Positions 8,918 to 18,142 are shown, counted from the first letter of the stretch. The stretch: 64,000 bases of DNA from JBGAJN01 sp044224905 (GCA_044224905.1 JBGAJN010000001.1:2046001-2110000), one strand, 5' to 3'. Notes: generated by a model not told the origin, from the sequence alone. A program made the numbers and translations.

Positions 8918-10492
8918 ATGGATTCTCCGCTTCTCCAACTCACCGCCGTCACCAAATCCTTCGGCGCGGTGCGCGCGCTCAAGGGCGTGTCGTTCGATCT
9001 GCGGGCGGGCGAGGTGCATGCGTTGCTCGGGGAGAACGGCGCGGGCAAGTCCACGCTCATCAAGGTCATCACCGGCGCGCACCAACCGGACGGCGGGAGC
9101 ATCGACATCAACGGCGAGCGCGTCGCGCACCTCACGCCCGCCAGCGCGCACAAGCTCGGCATTGCCTGCATTTACCAGCAGCCCGCGCTGTTCCCCGACC
9201 TCACCGTCGCGGAGAACATCGGCCTGCGGTTGGAGAAGACGCGTTCGTTCGCCCGCGTGGATTGGACCACTCGCCGCACGCGCGCTATGGAACTGCTCCA
9301 GCGCATCGGCGCAGAGATTTTGCCCGACGCCGAAGTTCGTTCCCTCTCCATGCCGGAGCAACAGCTCGTCGAAATCGCCTGCGCGCTCGGGGCCGGCGCG
9401 CGCATCGTCATCATGGACGAGCCGACCGCTTCGCTCACGCAGAAGGAGCAGCACCTCCTCTTCGCCGTGGTGCGCGACCTGCGCGCGAGTGGCGTGGGCG
9501 TCATCTATATCTCGCATCGGCTGGAGGAAATCTTCGCCCTTGCCGACCGCGTGACCGTGCTGCGCGACGGCGAGAGCGTTGGGACGCGCCTCGTTGCTGG
9601 CAGCCGACGTGAGTCGGCTAAAACATCCACCGGAGAAAGTCAGAGCGGCCCCATGTCGGACGCAGCGATATCGGAAGGGGAACTTATTAAACTCATGGTC
9701 GGCCGTGAGGTCTCGTCCATCTTCCCGCCCGCCGAGAGCGAACCGGGCGATGTCGTTCTCTCCCTCAAGAACCTCGGCTGCACTGCGAGCGGCGTGAAGA
9801 ACATCACGCTCGATGTGCGTGCCGGAGAAATCGTCGGCCTCGCCGGACTCGTCGGCGCAGGGCGCACCGAACTCGCGCGCGTGCTCTTCGGTCTCACGCC
9901 CGCGGATTCCGGTGAAATCATTCTCAACGGCGAGCGCGCCGTCATCAGTTCACCCCAGGAAGCCGTCGCCCACGGCATCGCCTACGTGCCTGAGGATCGG
10001 CGACGTCACGGCGTCATTCTCGAAATGCCCATCGCGCACAACATGACGATGGCCATTCACAACCGCCTCTTCCCCGGCGCGTGGCTTCGCTTCGGCGCCG
10101 AGCGGAATCTCGCGCAAGAGTTCATCCGCGACCTCGCCGTGAAAGCCTACGGCCCCGAAGCTCCCGGCGGTTCGCTCTCCGGCGGCAATCAGCAGAAAGT
10201 TTCCCTCGCCCGCTGGCTCGCGACGAAACCGAAGCTCCTCATCCTCGATGAGCCGACGCAGGGCGTGGACGTGGGCGCGAAGAGCGAGATCCACAAAATC
10301 ATCCGCCGCCTCGCGAAGGAAGGTCTCGCCGTGCTGATGATTTCGAGTGATTTGCCCGAGGTGCTCGGCATGAGCGACCGCATCGCCGTCCTGCGCGGCG
10401 GCACGATTACCGCGATGCTCCCGGGCAAGAGCGATGCTCACGATGTCATGGCGTCTGCCCTCGGCCAGACTGACAAGGGAGGTGCGCAATGA
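8918..10492 (+). CDS. rhaT: Rhamnose-type sugar ABC transporter, ATPase (RbsA/RhaT-like)
   Basis: A 524-residue double-ATPase of the carbohydrate uptake 2 (RbsA/XylG) family that powers sugar import at the inner membrane. The first nucleotide-binding domain has Walker A GENGAGKSTLIK and Walker B IVIMDEPTASL. The second has a degenerate P-loop (GLVGAGRTELAR), signature LSGGNQQKV and LLILDEPTQGVDVG. ATG 8918 was chosen because homologues begin close to LLQLTAVTKSFG; upstream codons run into the previous gene. The linker between domains carries about 20 extra residues encoded around a perfect palindrome (9602-9619). It overlaps the next permease by 4 nt (ATGA). Confidence 0.93.
   Translation: MDSPLLQLTAVTKSFGAVRALKGVSFDLRAGEVHALLGENGAGKSTLIKVITGAHQPDGGSIDINGERVAHLTPASAHKLGIACIYQQPALFPDLTVAENIGLRLEKTRSFARVDWTTRRTRAMELLQRIGAEILPDAEVRSLSMPEQQLVEIACALGAGARIVIMDEPTASLTQKEQHLLFAVVRDLRASGVGVIYISHRLEEIFALADRVTVLRDGESVGTRLVAGSRRESAKTSTGESQSGPMSDAAISEGELIKLMVGREVSSIFPPAESEPGDVVLSLKNLGCTASGVKNITLDVRAGEIVGLAGLVGAGRTELARVLFGLTPADSGEIILNGERAVISSPQEAVAHGIAYVPEDRRRHGVILEMPIAHNMTMAIHNRLFPGAWLRFGAERNLAQEFIRDLAVKAYGPEAPGGSLSGGNQQKVSLARWLATKPKLLILDEPTQGVDVGAKSEIHKIIRRLAKEGLAVLMISSDLPEVLGMSDRIAVLRGGTITAMLPGKSDAHDVMASALGQTDKGGAQ
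9602..9619. repeat. REP-like perfect palindrome inside the ATPase coding sequence
   Basis: Bases AGCCGAC (9602-9608) and GTCGGCT (9613-9619) are perfect reverse complements around a GTGA loop. The hairpin lies in the interdomain linker of the sugar ABC ATPase and, with flanking bases to about 9654, adds roughly 20 residues (LVAGSRRESAKTSTGESQSG) without breaking the frame. Short hairpins of this sort usually lie between genes. No second copy was found in this window. Confidence 0.6.
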
Positions 10493-11418
10493 AACGCTAC
10501 TTCCGCGAACTCTCCGTGGCGGCGGCGCTGGGGGTGATGCTTCTGCTGCTCGCCGTGTTCGCGCCGAATTTCTTCGAGCCGCAACCGCTGCTCTCGCGGT
10601 TGACCGCCGCTGCGCCGAAGCTCGTGCTCGCGTGCGGTGTGGCGCTCGTGATCATTTCGCGACAAATCGATATCTCTATCGGCTCGCTCTTCGCCGTGTG
10701 CGGTACGTGCGCCGGACTCGTCGCGGCGGCGAAACTGCCGTGGCCCGTGGCGATGCTCGCGGCGGTCTGCGTGGGTGCGCTGGGCGGCGCGCTCAACGGC
10801 GTGCTAGTGGCGGGACTGCGATTGCCAAGCATCGTCGTGACGCTCGCGACGATGGTGACGATGCGCGAGGCGCTGAGACTCAAGCAACAGGGCGTGTTCA
10901 TCAATTTGCCCGACGGCGCGCAATGGTTCGGCCTGCCGATGACCGCGGGGCAATTCACCGTGTGCGGCGTCGCGTTCGGCCTGCTCGCGCTGATGGCGTT
11001 CGCGATGAAGAATCTTTCCGCCGGACGGTTCGTTTACGCCGTTGGTTCGGACGCGGAGGCCGCACGGCTGGCGGGCATTCGCCCGCAGCTCACCACGTTT
11101 CTCGTATTCGTCTTTATGGGCGCGCTCACCGGACTCGCCGCGGTATTGAACATGGTGCAGTCCCCGCAGGTGGATCCGAACAGTGGACGCGGCCTCGAAC
11201 TCGAAGCCATCGCAGCCGCAGTCGTCGGCGGCGTCGCGGTGAGCGGCGGCCGCGGGCGCCTCTGGGGTGTGCTCGCGGGCTTGTTGTTGCTCGTGTGCAT
11301 CGGACCGGCGCTTACTTACGTGGGCGTGAAGCCGTATTGGGAGAAGGCGATTCAAGGCGCGATCATCCTGCTGGCCGTGGTGGCCGATGGAGTGAGGGTG
11401 AGGAACGAGAAGCACTGA
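10489..11418 (+). CDS. rhaP: Sugar ABC transporter permease (rhamnose type) 1
   Basis: A 309-residue inner-membrane permease of the RbsC/XylH family (BPD_transp_2). It is almost wholly hydrophobic with about nine membrane spans. The conserved segment VALVIISRQIDISIGSL (about residue 55) matches the family's GGIDLSVGS motif, and AIAAAVVGGVAVSGGRGR (about 240) is the usual cytoplasmic loop. The start codon overlaps the ATPase stop (ATGA), indicating translational coupling. With its partner permease at 11717 it would form the sugar channel. The P versus Q naming is by order only. Confidence 0.9.
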   Translation: MKRYFRELSVAAALGVMLLLLAVFAPNFFEPQPLLSRLTAAAPKLVLACGVALVIISRQIDISIGSLFAVCGTCAGLVAAAKLPWPVAMLAAVCVGALGGALNGVLVAGLRLPSIVVTLATMVTMREALRLKQQGVFINLPDGAQWFGLPMTAGQFTVCGVAFGLLALMAFAMKNLSAGRFVYAVGSDAEAARLAGIRPQLTTFLVFVFMGALTGLAAVLNMVQSPQVDPNSGRGLELEAIAAAVVGGVAVSGGRGRLWGVLAGLLLLVCIGPALTYVGVKPYWEKAIQGAIILLAVVADGVRVRNEKH

Positions 11419-11424
11419 GGTGAA

Positions 11425-11709
11425 ATGAAAAAATTCGCTCAACTACTCCAGCAGAGCATTGAAGAACTTCGCCAATATGAACGCTCCTCACCTCAAGCGT
11501 CCTACTTGAGCAGGGCATGGTTCAGTGAGATCGCGCGCCTCCTCGGTGATGCTCGAACAATCCAAAATGAAGAAGCGTTTTGGCAACACGTTAGAATGGT
11601 GGCCCACGAGCTAGTGAGTTCCGATCCGTCCCCTTCCAATGCGATGCCATCTTTTGGGAAGGTCTTGGAAGCACTTTATCAGGCGGAAAGAGAAAAGCGG
11701 CGAAAATGA
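11425..11709 (+). CDS. Small hypothetical protein between the two permeases
   Basis: A 94-residue charged, probably helical protein (starts MKKFAQLLQQSIEELRQYE, ends REKRRK), 6 nt after the first permease and 7 nt before the likely start of the second. I recognise no family. Its composition is more AT-rich than its neighbours, like the other unknown gene in this operon (8286-8912), although the two proteins are not alike. It has no signal peptide or membrane span. It could be a late insertion that rides on the rhamnose operon; whether it contributes to transport is unknown. Confidence 0.6.
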   Translation: MKKFAQLLQQSIEELRQYERSSPQASYLSRAWFSEIARLLGDARTIQNEEAFWQHVRMVAHELVSSDPSPSNAMPSFGKVLEALYQAEREKRRK

Positions 11710-11716
11710 GAATAGA

Positions 11717-12751
11717 TTGAACACGAATATTCATAAGAACTCGGTATGGCGATCTGCGCTGCTCCGCCACGAGACCATCCTCGTACTGTTGCTCATTGCG
11801 GAAGTGATTTACTTCAACGCCTTCGGGCGGCGCTTCGGCACGGCGGATAACGTGACGAACATCTTGCGGCACTCGGTCGAGATCGGACTGCTTGCGCTGG
11901 TGATGACGCCGATCATTCTCACGGGCGGCATCGATCTTTCCGTCGGTTCGATTCTCGGGCTGTGTGCGGTGCTCTTCGGGAAGCTGTGGCGCGACGCGGG
12001 CCTTGATCCGTGGCTCGCGGGCGTTTGCACGCTCGGCATCGGCGGATTGTGCGGAGGATTCAATGCACTGCTCATCACGCGGCTGGGATTGCCGCCGCTC
12101 ATTGTCACTCTGGGAACCTTTTCGCTCTTCCGTGGTCTCGCCGAGGCGATCACACAGGGCGTGGATGCGTTCACGAATTTCCCGCAATCGTTTCTCTTTC
12201 TCGGCACCGGTCAGTTGGCCGGTCTGCCGACGCAGGCGTGGATTCTCATCGCGGCGGCCATCGGTGTGTGGTTGCTCGTGCATCGGACAACGTTTGGTCG
12301 TTCGTTTCGCGCGATTGGCTTTGCTCCCGAAGGGGCGCGCTATGCGGGGCTGCCGGTGCAGCGGCGGCTCGCAATGGTTTACGTGCTGGCGGGCGTGGTC
12401 GCGGCGGTTGCGGCGCTGACTTACACCGCGCGCTTCGGAACCGCGAAGGCCGACGCGGGCACGGGCTACGAACTGTTCGCCATCACCGCAGTGGTCCTCG
12501 GCGGCACCAGCATTTTCGGCGGCGTAGGCTCGGTGCATGGAACATTGCTCGGCGTGGCGGCGGTGGCGGTGTTGAGCAACGGCCTCACGCGCGTGCCCGG
12601 CCTCATGAACATCGCCAGTGAACTTTCCGGCATGCTCACCGGCGCGTTGCTCCTGCTCGCGCTTGCTGGTGGACTCCTCCCCAAATTTCTCGCCGCGTGG
12701 CGCGCCCGACGGCACTCTTCTTCCCAATCAACTCAACCAAAACTGACATGA
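11717..12751 (+). CDS. rhaQ: Sugar ABC transporter permease (rhamnose type) 2
   Basis: A 344-residue RbsC-family inner-membrane permease. Family motifs are TPIILTGGIDLSVGSILGL (about residue 60) and AITAVVLGGTSIFGGVGS (about 253), with eight to ten hydrophobic spans. The frame is open upstream to 11639, but that part overlaps the small gene at 11425-11709. I therefore place the start at TTG 11717, which leaves a short polar N-terminus (NTNIHKNSVWRSALLRHE) before the first span. No ATG is available nearby. The stop overlaps the next start (ATGA at 12748-12751), so it is coupled to the binding protein. Confidence 0.88.
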   Translation: MNTNIHKNSVWRSALLRHETILVLLLIAEVIYFNAFGRRFGTADNVTNILRHSVEIGLLALVMTPIILTGGIDLSVGSILGLCAVLFGKLWRDAGLDPWLAGVCTLGIGGLCGGFNALLITRLGLPPLIVTLGTFSLFRGLAEAITQGVDAFTNFPQSFLFLGTGQLAGLPTQAWILIAAAIGVWLLVHRTTFGRSFRAIGFAPEGARYAGLPVQRRLAMVYVLAGVVAAVAALTYTARFGTAKADAGTGYELFAITAVVLGGTSIFGGVGSVHGTLLGVAAVAVLSNGLTRVPGLMNIASELSGMLTGALLLLALAGGLLPKFLAAWRARRHSSSQSTQPKLT

Positions 12752-13758
12752 AACACATCGCTTCACTTCTCACCGTCATCGCGTTGGCCCTCGTCGCGGG
12801 CTGCGGCAAATCCGATTCCACCGGCGGCTCGTCCGGCGGTGGCGGCGGCAAGAAAATCACCGTCGCGCTCATGCCGAAATCAAAGGGCAACGCTTACTTC
12901 GTTTCGTGCAAAGAAGGCGCGGACGCAGCGGCCAAGGAACTCGGCGTGGAACTGATCTTCGACGGACCAACGACACCTGACCCGGCCAAGCAAAATGAGA
13001 TCATCGAGAACTGGATCACGCTGGGCGTGGATGTGATCGCCGCCGCGTGCGAGAACAAGGAGGGCATTTCCACCGCGCTCCGCAAGGCCCAGCAGAAGGG
13101 CATCAAAGTCATCACATACGATTCCGACGCGGTGAACGATGCGCGCTCGTTCTTCGTGAATCAGGCCACGCCCGAGGGCATTGGCTACGGTTTGATGGAT
13201 GAGGCCGCGCGCCTTTGCGCCGAGGACGGCGAGTTTGCCATCATCACCGCGAGCCTCACGGCGGCGAACATGAACGAATGGCAGAAGCATATCGAGGCAC
13301 GCCGCGCCTCGAAGTATCCGAAGATGAAAATGGTCGCGCTCCGTCCGTGCGACGACCTGAAGGACAAAGCTCAGGCGGAGGCGACGACCCTCCTCAGTGC
13401 GAATCCAAATTTGAAACTCATCATGGCCATCTGCTCGCCCGCGGTTCCCGGTGCCGCCGAAGCCGTGAAGCAAGCCGGCAAGACTGGTAAGGTCAGCGTC
13501 ATCGGTCTCGGCCTGCCGAGCGAGAACAAGAAGTATGTGAAGGAAGGCGTGACGCAGAGCGTGATTCTCTGGAAGACGACCGACCTTGGCGCGCTAACCA
13601 TTCGCGCTGCGCACGCGCTCGCAACCGGCACGCTCAAAGCAGGCGACAAAACGTTCAAGGCTGGCGCGCTCGGCGAATTCGAAATCCAGGGCGACAACAT
13701 CCTGCTCGGCAAGCCATTCGTGTTTAACAAGGACAACATCGAGCAGTTCAACTTTTGA
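12748..13758 (+). CDS. rhaS: Sugar (rhamnose) ABC transporter substrate-binding lipoprotein
   Basis: A 336-residue periplasmic-binding-protein family 1 (Peripla_BP_4) lipoprotein. MKHIASLLTVIALALVAGC is a lipoprotein signal peptide with lipobox LVAGC (Cys at about residue 19), then a Gly/Ser-rich tether, then the binding fold beginning KKITVALMPKSKGNAYF. ATG 12748 is favoured over the upstream in-frame start because it gives the signal peptide directly and overlaps the permease stop. As the last transporter gene before a secreted rhamnosidase, it probably captures L-rhamnose released outside. The ligand is inferred from context. Confidence 0.9.
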   Translation: MKHIASLLTVIALALVAGCGKSDSTGGSSGGGGGKKITVALMPKSKGNAYFVSCKEGADAAAKELGVELIFDGPTTPDPAKQNEIIENWITLGVDVIAAACENKEGISTALRKAQQKGIKVITYDSDAVNDARSFFVNQATPEGIGYGLMDEAARLCAEDGEFAIITASLTAANMNEWQKHIEARRASKYPKMKMVALRPCDDLKDKAQAEATTLLSANPNLKLIMAICSPAVPGAAEAVKQAGKTGKVSVIGLGLPSENKKYVKEGVTQSVILWKTTDLGALTIRAAHALATGTLKAGDKTFKAGALGEFEIQGDNILLGKPFVFNKDNIEQFNF

Positions 13759-13792
13759 GCTGATCGGCAGTTGACCGTCGGATTTAATTTTC

Positions 13793-16702
13793 ATGCGCAT
13801 CCTCATCCTTGCCTCCAGCCTGGTGCTGGCGGCCCACGCTTCATTCGCCGCCGGACTCAAGCCCGCCGAACTTCGAACCGAGTGGCTTGTCAATCCGCTC
13901 GGCATCGACGACGCGGAGCCGCGACTCTCGTGGCGCGTGGAGTCGGACACGCGCGGGCAAAAGCAGACCGCGTATCAAATCCGCGTCGCGAGCGATGCGG
14001 ATGCGCTCCGGCGCGGGAAGGCGGATGCGTGGGATTCCGGCAAGGTCGCGAGTGATGAGACGTTGAACATTGTTTATGCCGGCAAGGCGCTCGCGTCGGG
14101 GCAGCAGTGTTTCTGGCAGGTGAAGGTGTGGGACAAGGACGGCAAGGAATCGTCGTGGAGCGCGCCCGCCTCGTGGAGCATGGGTTTGCTGAAGCCCGAA
14201 GATTGGAAGGCGCAATGGATTTCGTTCAAGGACACCTCGCCCGTTCACAACGATCGCAAGGCGCTGCAACTGCCGCCTGCGCGGCATTACCGCAAGCTCG
14301 TCACGCTCGGTAAGCCGGTGAAGCGCGCCATGCTTTACGGTTCCGCGCTCGGGCTCGTCGAGTTTCACTTCAACGGCCAGCGCGTGGGTGATTCGCTCTT
14401 CGAACCAGGCTGGGCGGATTATCATCAACGCGTCCACTACCGCACGCATGACGTGACGAAGCTGGTGCAACGCGGCGGCAACGCGATCGGCGCCATCGTG
14501 AGCGATGGTTGGTATGCCGGTTACGTTGGCTATGGGTTGCTCGTCGGTTACGGGCCGAATAAGACGGGGCGCAACTTCTACGGCAAGACGCCCGCACTGC
14601 TTGCGCAACTCGAAATTGAATTCACCGATGGCTCGCGCGAAGTCATCGGTACCGACGCCACGTGGCAGGTCAGCGGTGACGGTCCAATTCGCGAGGCTGA
14701 CCTAATCATGGGCGAGCGTTTCGAGGCGCAGCGCGACGACGCGAACTGGTGCGTCGCGGCCGCGCAGATTCGCAAGTCAGCTGCGGCGTCCGATTGGAAA
14801 TGGGAATCTGCGATTCGCGCCGAGGACAACGGCAGCGTGAAGGCGAAGTATTTCGAGCCGGGCGTGGAGCGCGAGATGGAGCTCGGCTTTCAACGTCCGC
14901 CCAAGCTCCAAGCCTACGCCGCACCGCCGATTCGCGTGACGCAGGAACTCAAGGCGCGCCGCATCACTGAACCGAAGCCGGGCGTGTATATCTTCGACCT
15001 CGGACAAAACTTTGCCGGTGTCGCACGACTCAAGGTCAAAGCGCCTGCAGGGACGAAGATTCAGATGCGCTTCGGCGAGATGCTGCATCCCGATGGCCGG
15101 CTCATGACCGAGAACCTCCGCCGCGCGCGCGCCACGGATGTTTACGTCTGCCGCGGCGACCGCGATGGCGAGACGTGGACGCCGCGGTTCACGTATCACG
15201 GATTTCAATTCGTCGAGGTGACCGGGTTGCCGTCGAAGCCGTCGCTCGACATGATCACCGGGCTGGTGCTGCACAACGACACGCCGCTCACGAGCAGCTT
15301 CGCGTGCAGCGATCCAGTGATGACGCAGTTTTGGAAAAACACGCAATGGACCCAACGCGCGAACTTTGTCGAGATCCCCACAGACTGCCCGCAACGCGAC
15401 GAACGCCTTGGTTGGATGGGCGACGCCCAGATTTACGTCCGCACCGCGAGCTTCAACGCTGACGTCGCTGCATTCTTCACCAAGTGGCTCGACGACCTCG
15501 AGGAGTCCCAGCGTGCGAGCGGCCCGAGCGCGGGCGCTTATCCCGACTACGCCCCCTATCCGATGGCGCACGGCAAGCCGGGCGCAACGCACGGCACCGC
15601 GTGGACCGACGCCGGAATCATTTGCCCGTGGACGATCTGGCAGGTGTACGGCGACTCACGCGTGATCGAGCGGCACTGGGCTTCGATGACGCGCTTCATG
15701 GATTGGCGGAAAAAATCATCGCCAGATTTTCGAGGTGTGAATCTAGGCAACACTTGGGGCGACTGGCTCAATGTGAACGAAAACACGCCGATCGAATACG
15801 TGGACGCCGTCTACTTTGCCTACAGCGCGAAGCTCATGTCCGAAATGGCCGGGGCCATCGGACGTCGCAACGAAGTGGAAGCCTACCGCAAACTGCTCGC
15901 GGACATTCGCTCCACATTTCAGCGCGACTACGTGCAACCCGACGGCACGTTAAAGGTGGACACGCAAAGCGCCTACGTCCTCGCGCTGTGGGTGGAGTTG
16001 TTGCCCGAAGCGCTCGCACCCAAAGCTGCGGCGACGCTGGCAGCGAAGATCGAGAAGAACGGTTTTCGCATGGCGACCGGTTTCCTTGGCACCAAGGCCT
16101 TGCTTCCGGCGCTCAGCGACGCTGGTCAAAATGATCTCGCAGTGCGGTTGTTCCAGAGTCGCAAGTTTCCGAGCTGGGGCTACGAGGTCGAACAGGGCGC
16201 AAATACTGTGTGGGAGCGATGGGACAGTTTTACGAAGGAGCACGGCTTCGACGGTGCGACCGGCAAAAACAACGCCGCGATGAATAGTTTCAGCCACTAT
16301 GCGTTCGGTGCCGTGATGGAGTGGGGCTTTCGTCGGCTTGCCGGCATCGACGCCGACGGCGCCGGCTATCGTCGGATCACCATTCGTCCGGGACCGCCCA
16401 AGTTCGACAGCAACCCCGACCAGAAGCCCATCGATTGGGTGAAAGCTGAATACGATTCCGCCCGTGGCAGAATCGCGACTTTGTGGAAACAAACCGGCAA
16501 CACGTTTGAACTGGACACCATCATTCCCGCGAACACGACGGCGACAGTTTACGTTCCTGCGCGAAGCCTGGAGGCGGTTACTGAAAGCGGTCGTCCGCTT
16601 GCGAAAGCGATTGGCTTGGGCGTTCTCCGATGGGAAAATGGCCACGCTGTGCTTTCGATTGAGTCGGGGCGGTATCGATTTCTGTCGAAAGGCGGGCAGT
16701 GA
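13793..16702 (+). CDS. Secreted alpha-L-rhamnosidase, GH78
   Basis: A 969-residue glycoside hydrolase family 78 enzyme that removes terminal L-rhamnose from plant or algal polysaccharides and glycosides. An N-terminal signal peptide (MRILILASSLVLAAHASFAA) is followed by the Ig-like domain (LRTEWLVNPLGIDDAEPRLSW), the carbohydrate-binding N domain (about 130-330), the concanavalin-like domain and the (alpha/alpha)6 catalytic domain. The catalytic signature TDCPQRDERLGWMGDAQ lies near residue 530 and carries the acidic residues used by the family. It sits 34 nt after the binding-protein gene and ends the rhamnose locus. Together these genes form a release-import-isomerise pathway. Confidence 0.95.
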   Translation: MRILILASSLVLAAHASFAAGLKPAELRTEWLVNPLGIDDAEPRLSWRVESDTRGQKQTAYQIRVASDADALRRGKADAWDSGKVASDETLNIVYAGKALASGQQCFWQVKVWDKDGKESSWSAPASWSMGLLKPEDWKAQWISFKDTSPVHNDRKALQLPPARHYRKLVTLGKPVKRAMLYGSALGLVEFHFNGQRVGDSLFEPGWADYHQRVHYRTHDVTKLVQRGGNAIGAIVSDGWYAGYVGYGLLVGYGPNKTGRNFYGKTPALLAQLEIEFTDGSREVIGTDATWQVSGDGPIREADLIMGERFEAQRDDANWCVAAAQIRKSAAASDWKWESAIRAEDNGSVKAKYFEPGVEREMELGFQRPPKLQAYAAPPIRVTQELKARRITEPKPGVYIFDLGQNFAGVARLKVKAPAGTKIQMRFGEMLHPDGRLMTENLRRARATDVYVCRGDRDGETWTPRFTYHGFQFVEVTGLPSKPSLDMITGLVLHNDTPLTSSFACSDPVMTQFWKNTQWTQRANFVEIPTDCPQRDERLGWMGDAQIYVRTASFNADVAAFFTKWLDDLEESQRASGPSAGAYPDYAPYPMAHGKPGATHGTAWTDAGIICPWTIWQVYGDSRVIERHWASMTRFMDWRKKSSPDFRGVNLGNTWGDWLNVNENTPIEYVDAVYFAYSAKLMSEMAGAIGRRNEVEAYRKLLADIRSTFQRDYVQPDGTLKVDTQSAYVLALWVELLPEALAPKAAATLAAKIEKNGFRMATGFLGTKALLPALSDAGQNDLAVRLFQSRKFPSWGYEVEQGANTVWERWDSFTKEHGFDGATGKNNAAMNSFSHYAFGAVMEWGFRRLAGIDADGAGYRRITIRPGPPKFDSNPDQKPIDWVKAEYDSARGRIATLWKQTGNTFELDTIIPANTTATVYVPARSLEAVTESGRPLAKAIGLGVLRWENGHAVLSIESGRYRFLSKGGQ

Positions 16703-16909
16703 GAGTCGTTTGCTTTTGATCATTCTATCAAAGGCCAGCCGGATAAGTAACGTGAGACGTATTGAGGTGACTCATCGCCTAGCAGAGCGCTTCCGACAAT
16801 GGTGGATCGTGGCGTCGCCGAAAAACGTCGGAGAACCTTTCTACACACGCCACATAGATGACGTGTGTTCGTGAGCGCCCGTTGGTAGCTACTTCTCCGA
16901 CTTCATCAC
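16703..16909. other. Intergenic spacer, rhamnosidase to ssrA
   Basis: About 250 bases separate the rhamnosidase stop from the ssrA promoter and gene. A weak inverted repeat (TTTGAT...ATCAAA near 16715-16733) follows the rhamnosidase stop but lacks a T tract, so I do not call a terminator. No credible gene is seen. Confidence 0.5.
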
Positions 16910-16938
16910 TTGACCGATCTGGAGAATGCGTCGATGAT
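16910..16938 (+). promoter_or_regulatory. Putative sigma-70 promoter of ssrA
   Basis: TTGACC (16910-16915) is separated by 17 bases from GATGAT (16933-16938), a fair match to the -35 and -10 hexamers. It ends 13 bases before the mature 5' end of the tmRNA, a sensible distance for a short leader. No other promoter was compared statistically. Confidence 0.5.
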
Positions 16939-16951
16939 TCTCGCAGTTGCT

Positions 16952-17302
16952 GGGGGCGTACTGGTTTCGACCTGGGAGATACGCCAGAGGCGGCATGCCG
17001 AGGATGGTTCGTTGGCCTCGTAAAAAATCGGACCAAAAATCAAAAGCTAACGAAGAGTTCGCTCTCGCGGCCTAAGGCCACGACGTTCACCACTGAACAC
17101 CTGCTACGGTGGATGAACGAGACAGCAGGCATGGTTGATGACGGAGACCGCGCGTCAGCAGCCGAGAAATTCCATGCGGACTAGGCAGTGCGACTCGAGT
17201 TCGGACGTCATCGCATAGCAGAAAATCTTCTCCGGACTAAGCATGTAGTCGCGGCTGGTTTGTTTGCCAGGGACGCGGGTTCAACTCCCGCCGCCTCCAC
17301 CA
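16952..17302 (+). ncRNA. ssrA: tmRNA (ssrA)
   Basis: This is a transfer-messenger RNA that rescues stalled ribosomes. The 5' end GGGGGCGTACTGGTTTCGAC and the 3' end GGTTCAACTCCCGCCGCCTC followed by CACCA are diagnostic. Bases 16952-16958 (GGGGGCG) pair with 17292-17298 (CGCCTCC), then discriminator A and encoded CCA at 17300-17302. The tag reading frame is GCT AAC GAA GAG TTC GCT CTC GCG GCC TAA at 17046-17075, giving ANEEFALAA, the expected ALAA-ending degradation tag. The gene is 351 nt, a normal one-piece tmRNA. Its 3' end is used as an integration site by the adjacent island. Confidence 0.97.
17280..17302 (+). other. attL-like site: 3' end of ssrA
   Basis: The last 23 bases of ssrA are repeated exactly at 37092-37114. 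Similarity continues past the core (TGGTGTTT and TATCGTC are shared). An integrase remnant follows within about 65 bases, the usual layout for integrases that target the tmRNA T-arm and CCA end. Integration restores the ssrA end, so the tmRNA stays functional. Confidence 0.8.
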
Positions 17303-17364
17303 TATTTTATGGTGTTTTTATCGTCCTGCTTGACGGGACGGGACAAGGACGGGACAGTTGCCGC

Positions 17365-18142
17365 ATGGCAACTCACGTTCCCGCACCTAAAGCCGGAAAA
17401 CTAGCAAGCCGTTCGAGACGGTGAAGCTGGGGAGTATTTCGATTCCGATTTACGCCCACTCCAACAAAATCCCCCAACGCGACCCCGCGACGGGTGAGAT
17501 CCTCTACGAAACTCTCCCGGACGGCACCAAGAGGGCCATCGTCAAATACGCCCATACGATCTACACCATCGCCTACTACGAAGGGACAAGGTGTGTGCGG
17601 TGCAAAAGTTCTCTGACCTCGCCAAGGCCCGACAAGAGGCCGAAGGTCCGGCCATCAAACTCGCCAACGGCGAGACCGAAGCACTAAAGCTCAAAGGCGC
17701 GGACCGCGCTGATTACGTGCGCGCCATGCAGAAACTCCGCGAGTGGCGACCCGATGCGAATCTGAACGTCGCTATCAATGACTACGTGGAAACCGCGCGC
17801 CGATTGCCGGAGAACGTCAGCTTGCAGGAGATCCTCAACTTCTACCTCAAGCGCCACCCCATTGGATTGCCGCCCAAGTCTGTCCGCGAAGTCGTTGACG
17901 AATTGATCGAGTCCAAGTCGAAGTTTGGCAAGAGCGAGGTTTACATTAAAGATTTGCGGTCCCGCCTCGGCCAATTCGCCGAGGCCTTCCGCGTCCGCAT
18001 TTCCGCCGTCACCGGGAATGAGATCGAGAGCTACATCCGCAATCTCCGAACGCCCCATACTGACGAAAACAATCGCCGTGCTATCTCCGCGCGCGCCCAG
18101 AACACCGTCCGCCAATTGTTGAACACTCTGTTCAAGCTCTGA
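17365..18142 (+). pseudogene. Tyrosine-type phage integrase, frameshifted and C-terminally truncated
   Basis: The reading frame starts MATHVPAPKAGK at 17365. Compared with the sister copy at 37178, it has lost one base around 17390-17412, which creates an early TGA. It resumes as KLGSISIPIYAHSNKIPQRD, shifts frame again near 17590, and continues from QKFSDLAKARQEAEGPA to NTVRQLLNTLFKL. The later part resembles the SAM-like core-binding domain of tyrosine recombinases (VREVVDELIESKSKFGKSEV... SRLGQFAEAF). The catalytic domain with the Arg/His/Tyr residues is missing: the frame stops at 18142 and runs into unrelated sequence. It is dead as a recombinase and marks the left end of the ssrA island. 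Confidence 0.8.

Noticed and set aside
13048..13160. An insertion sequence or transposase in the window
   Set aside because: No transposase was found anywhere; mobility here is via integrase remnants only.
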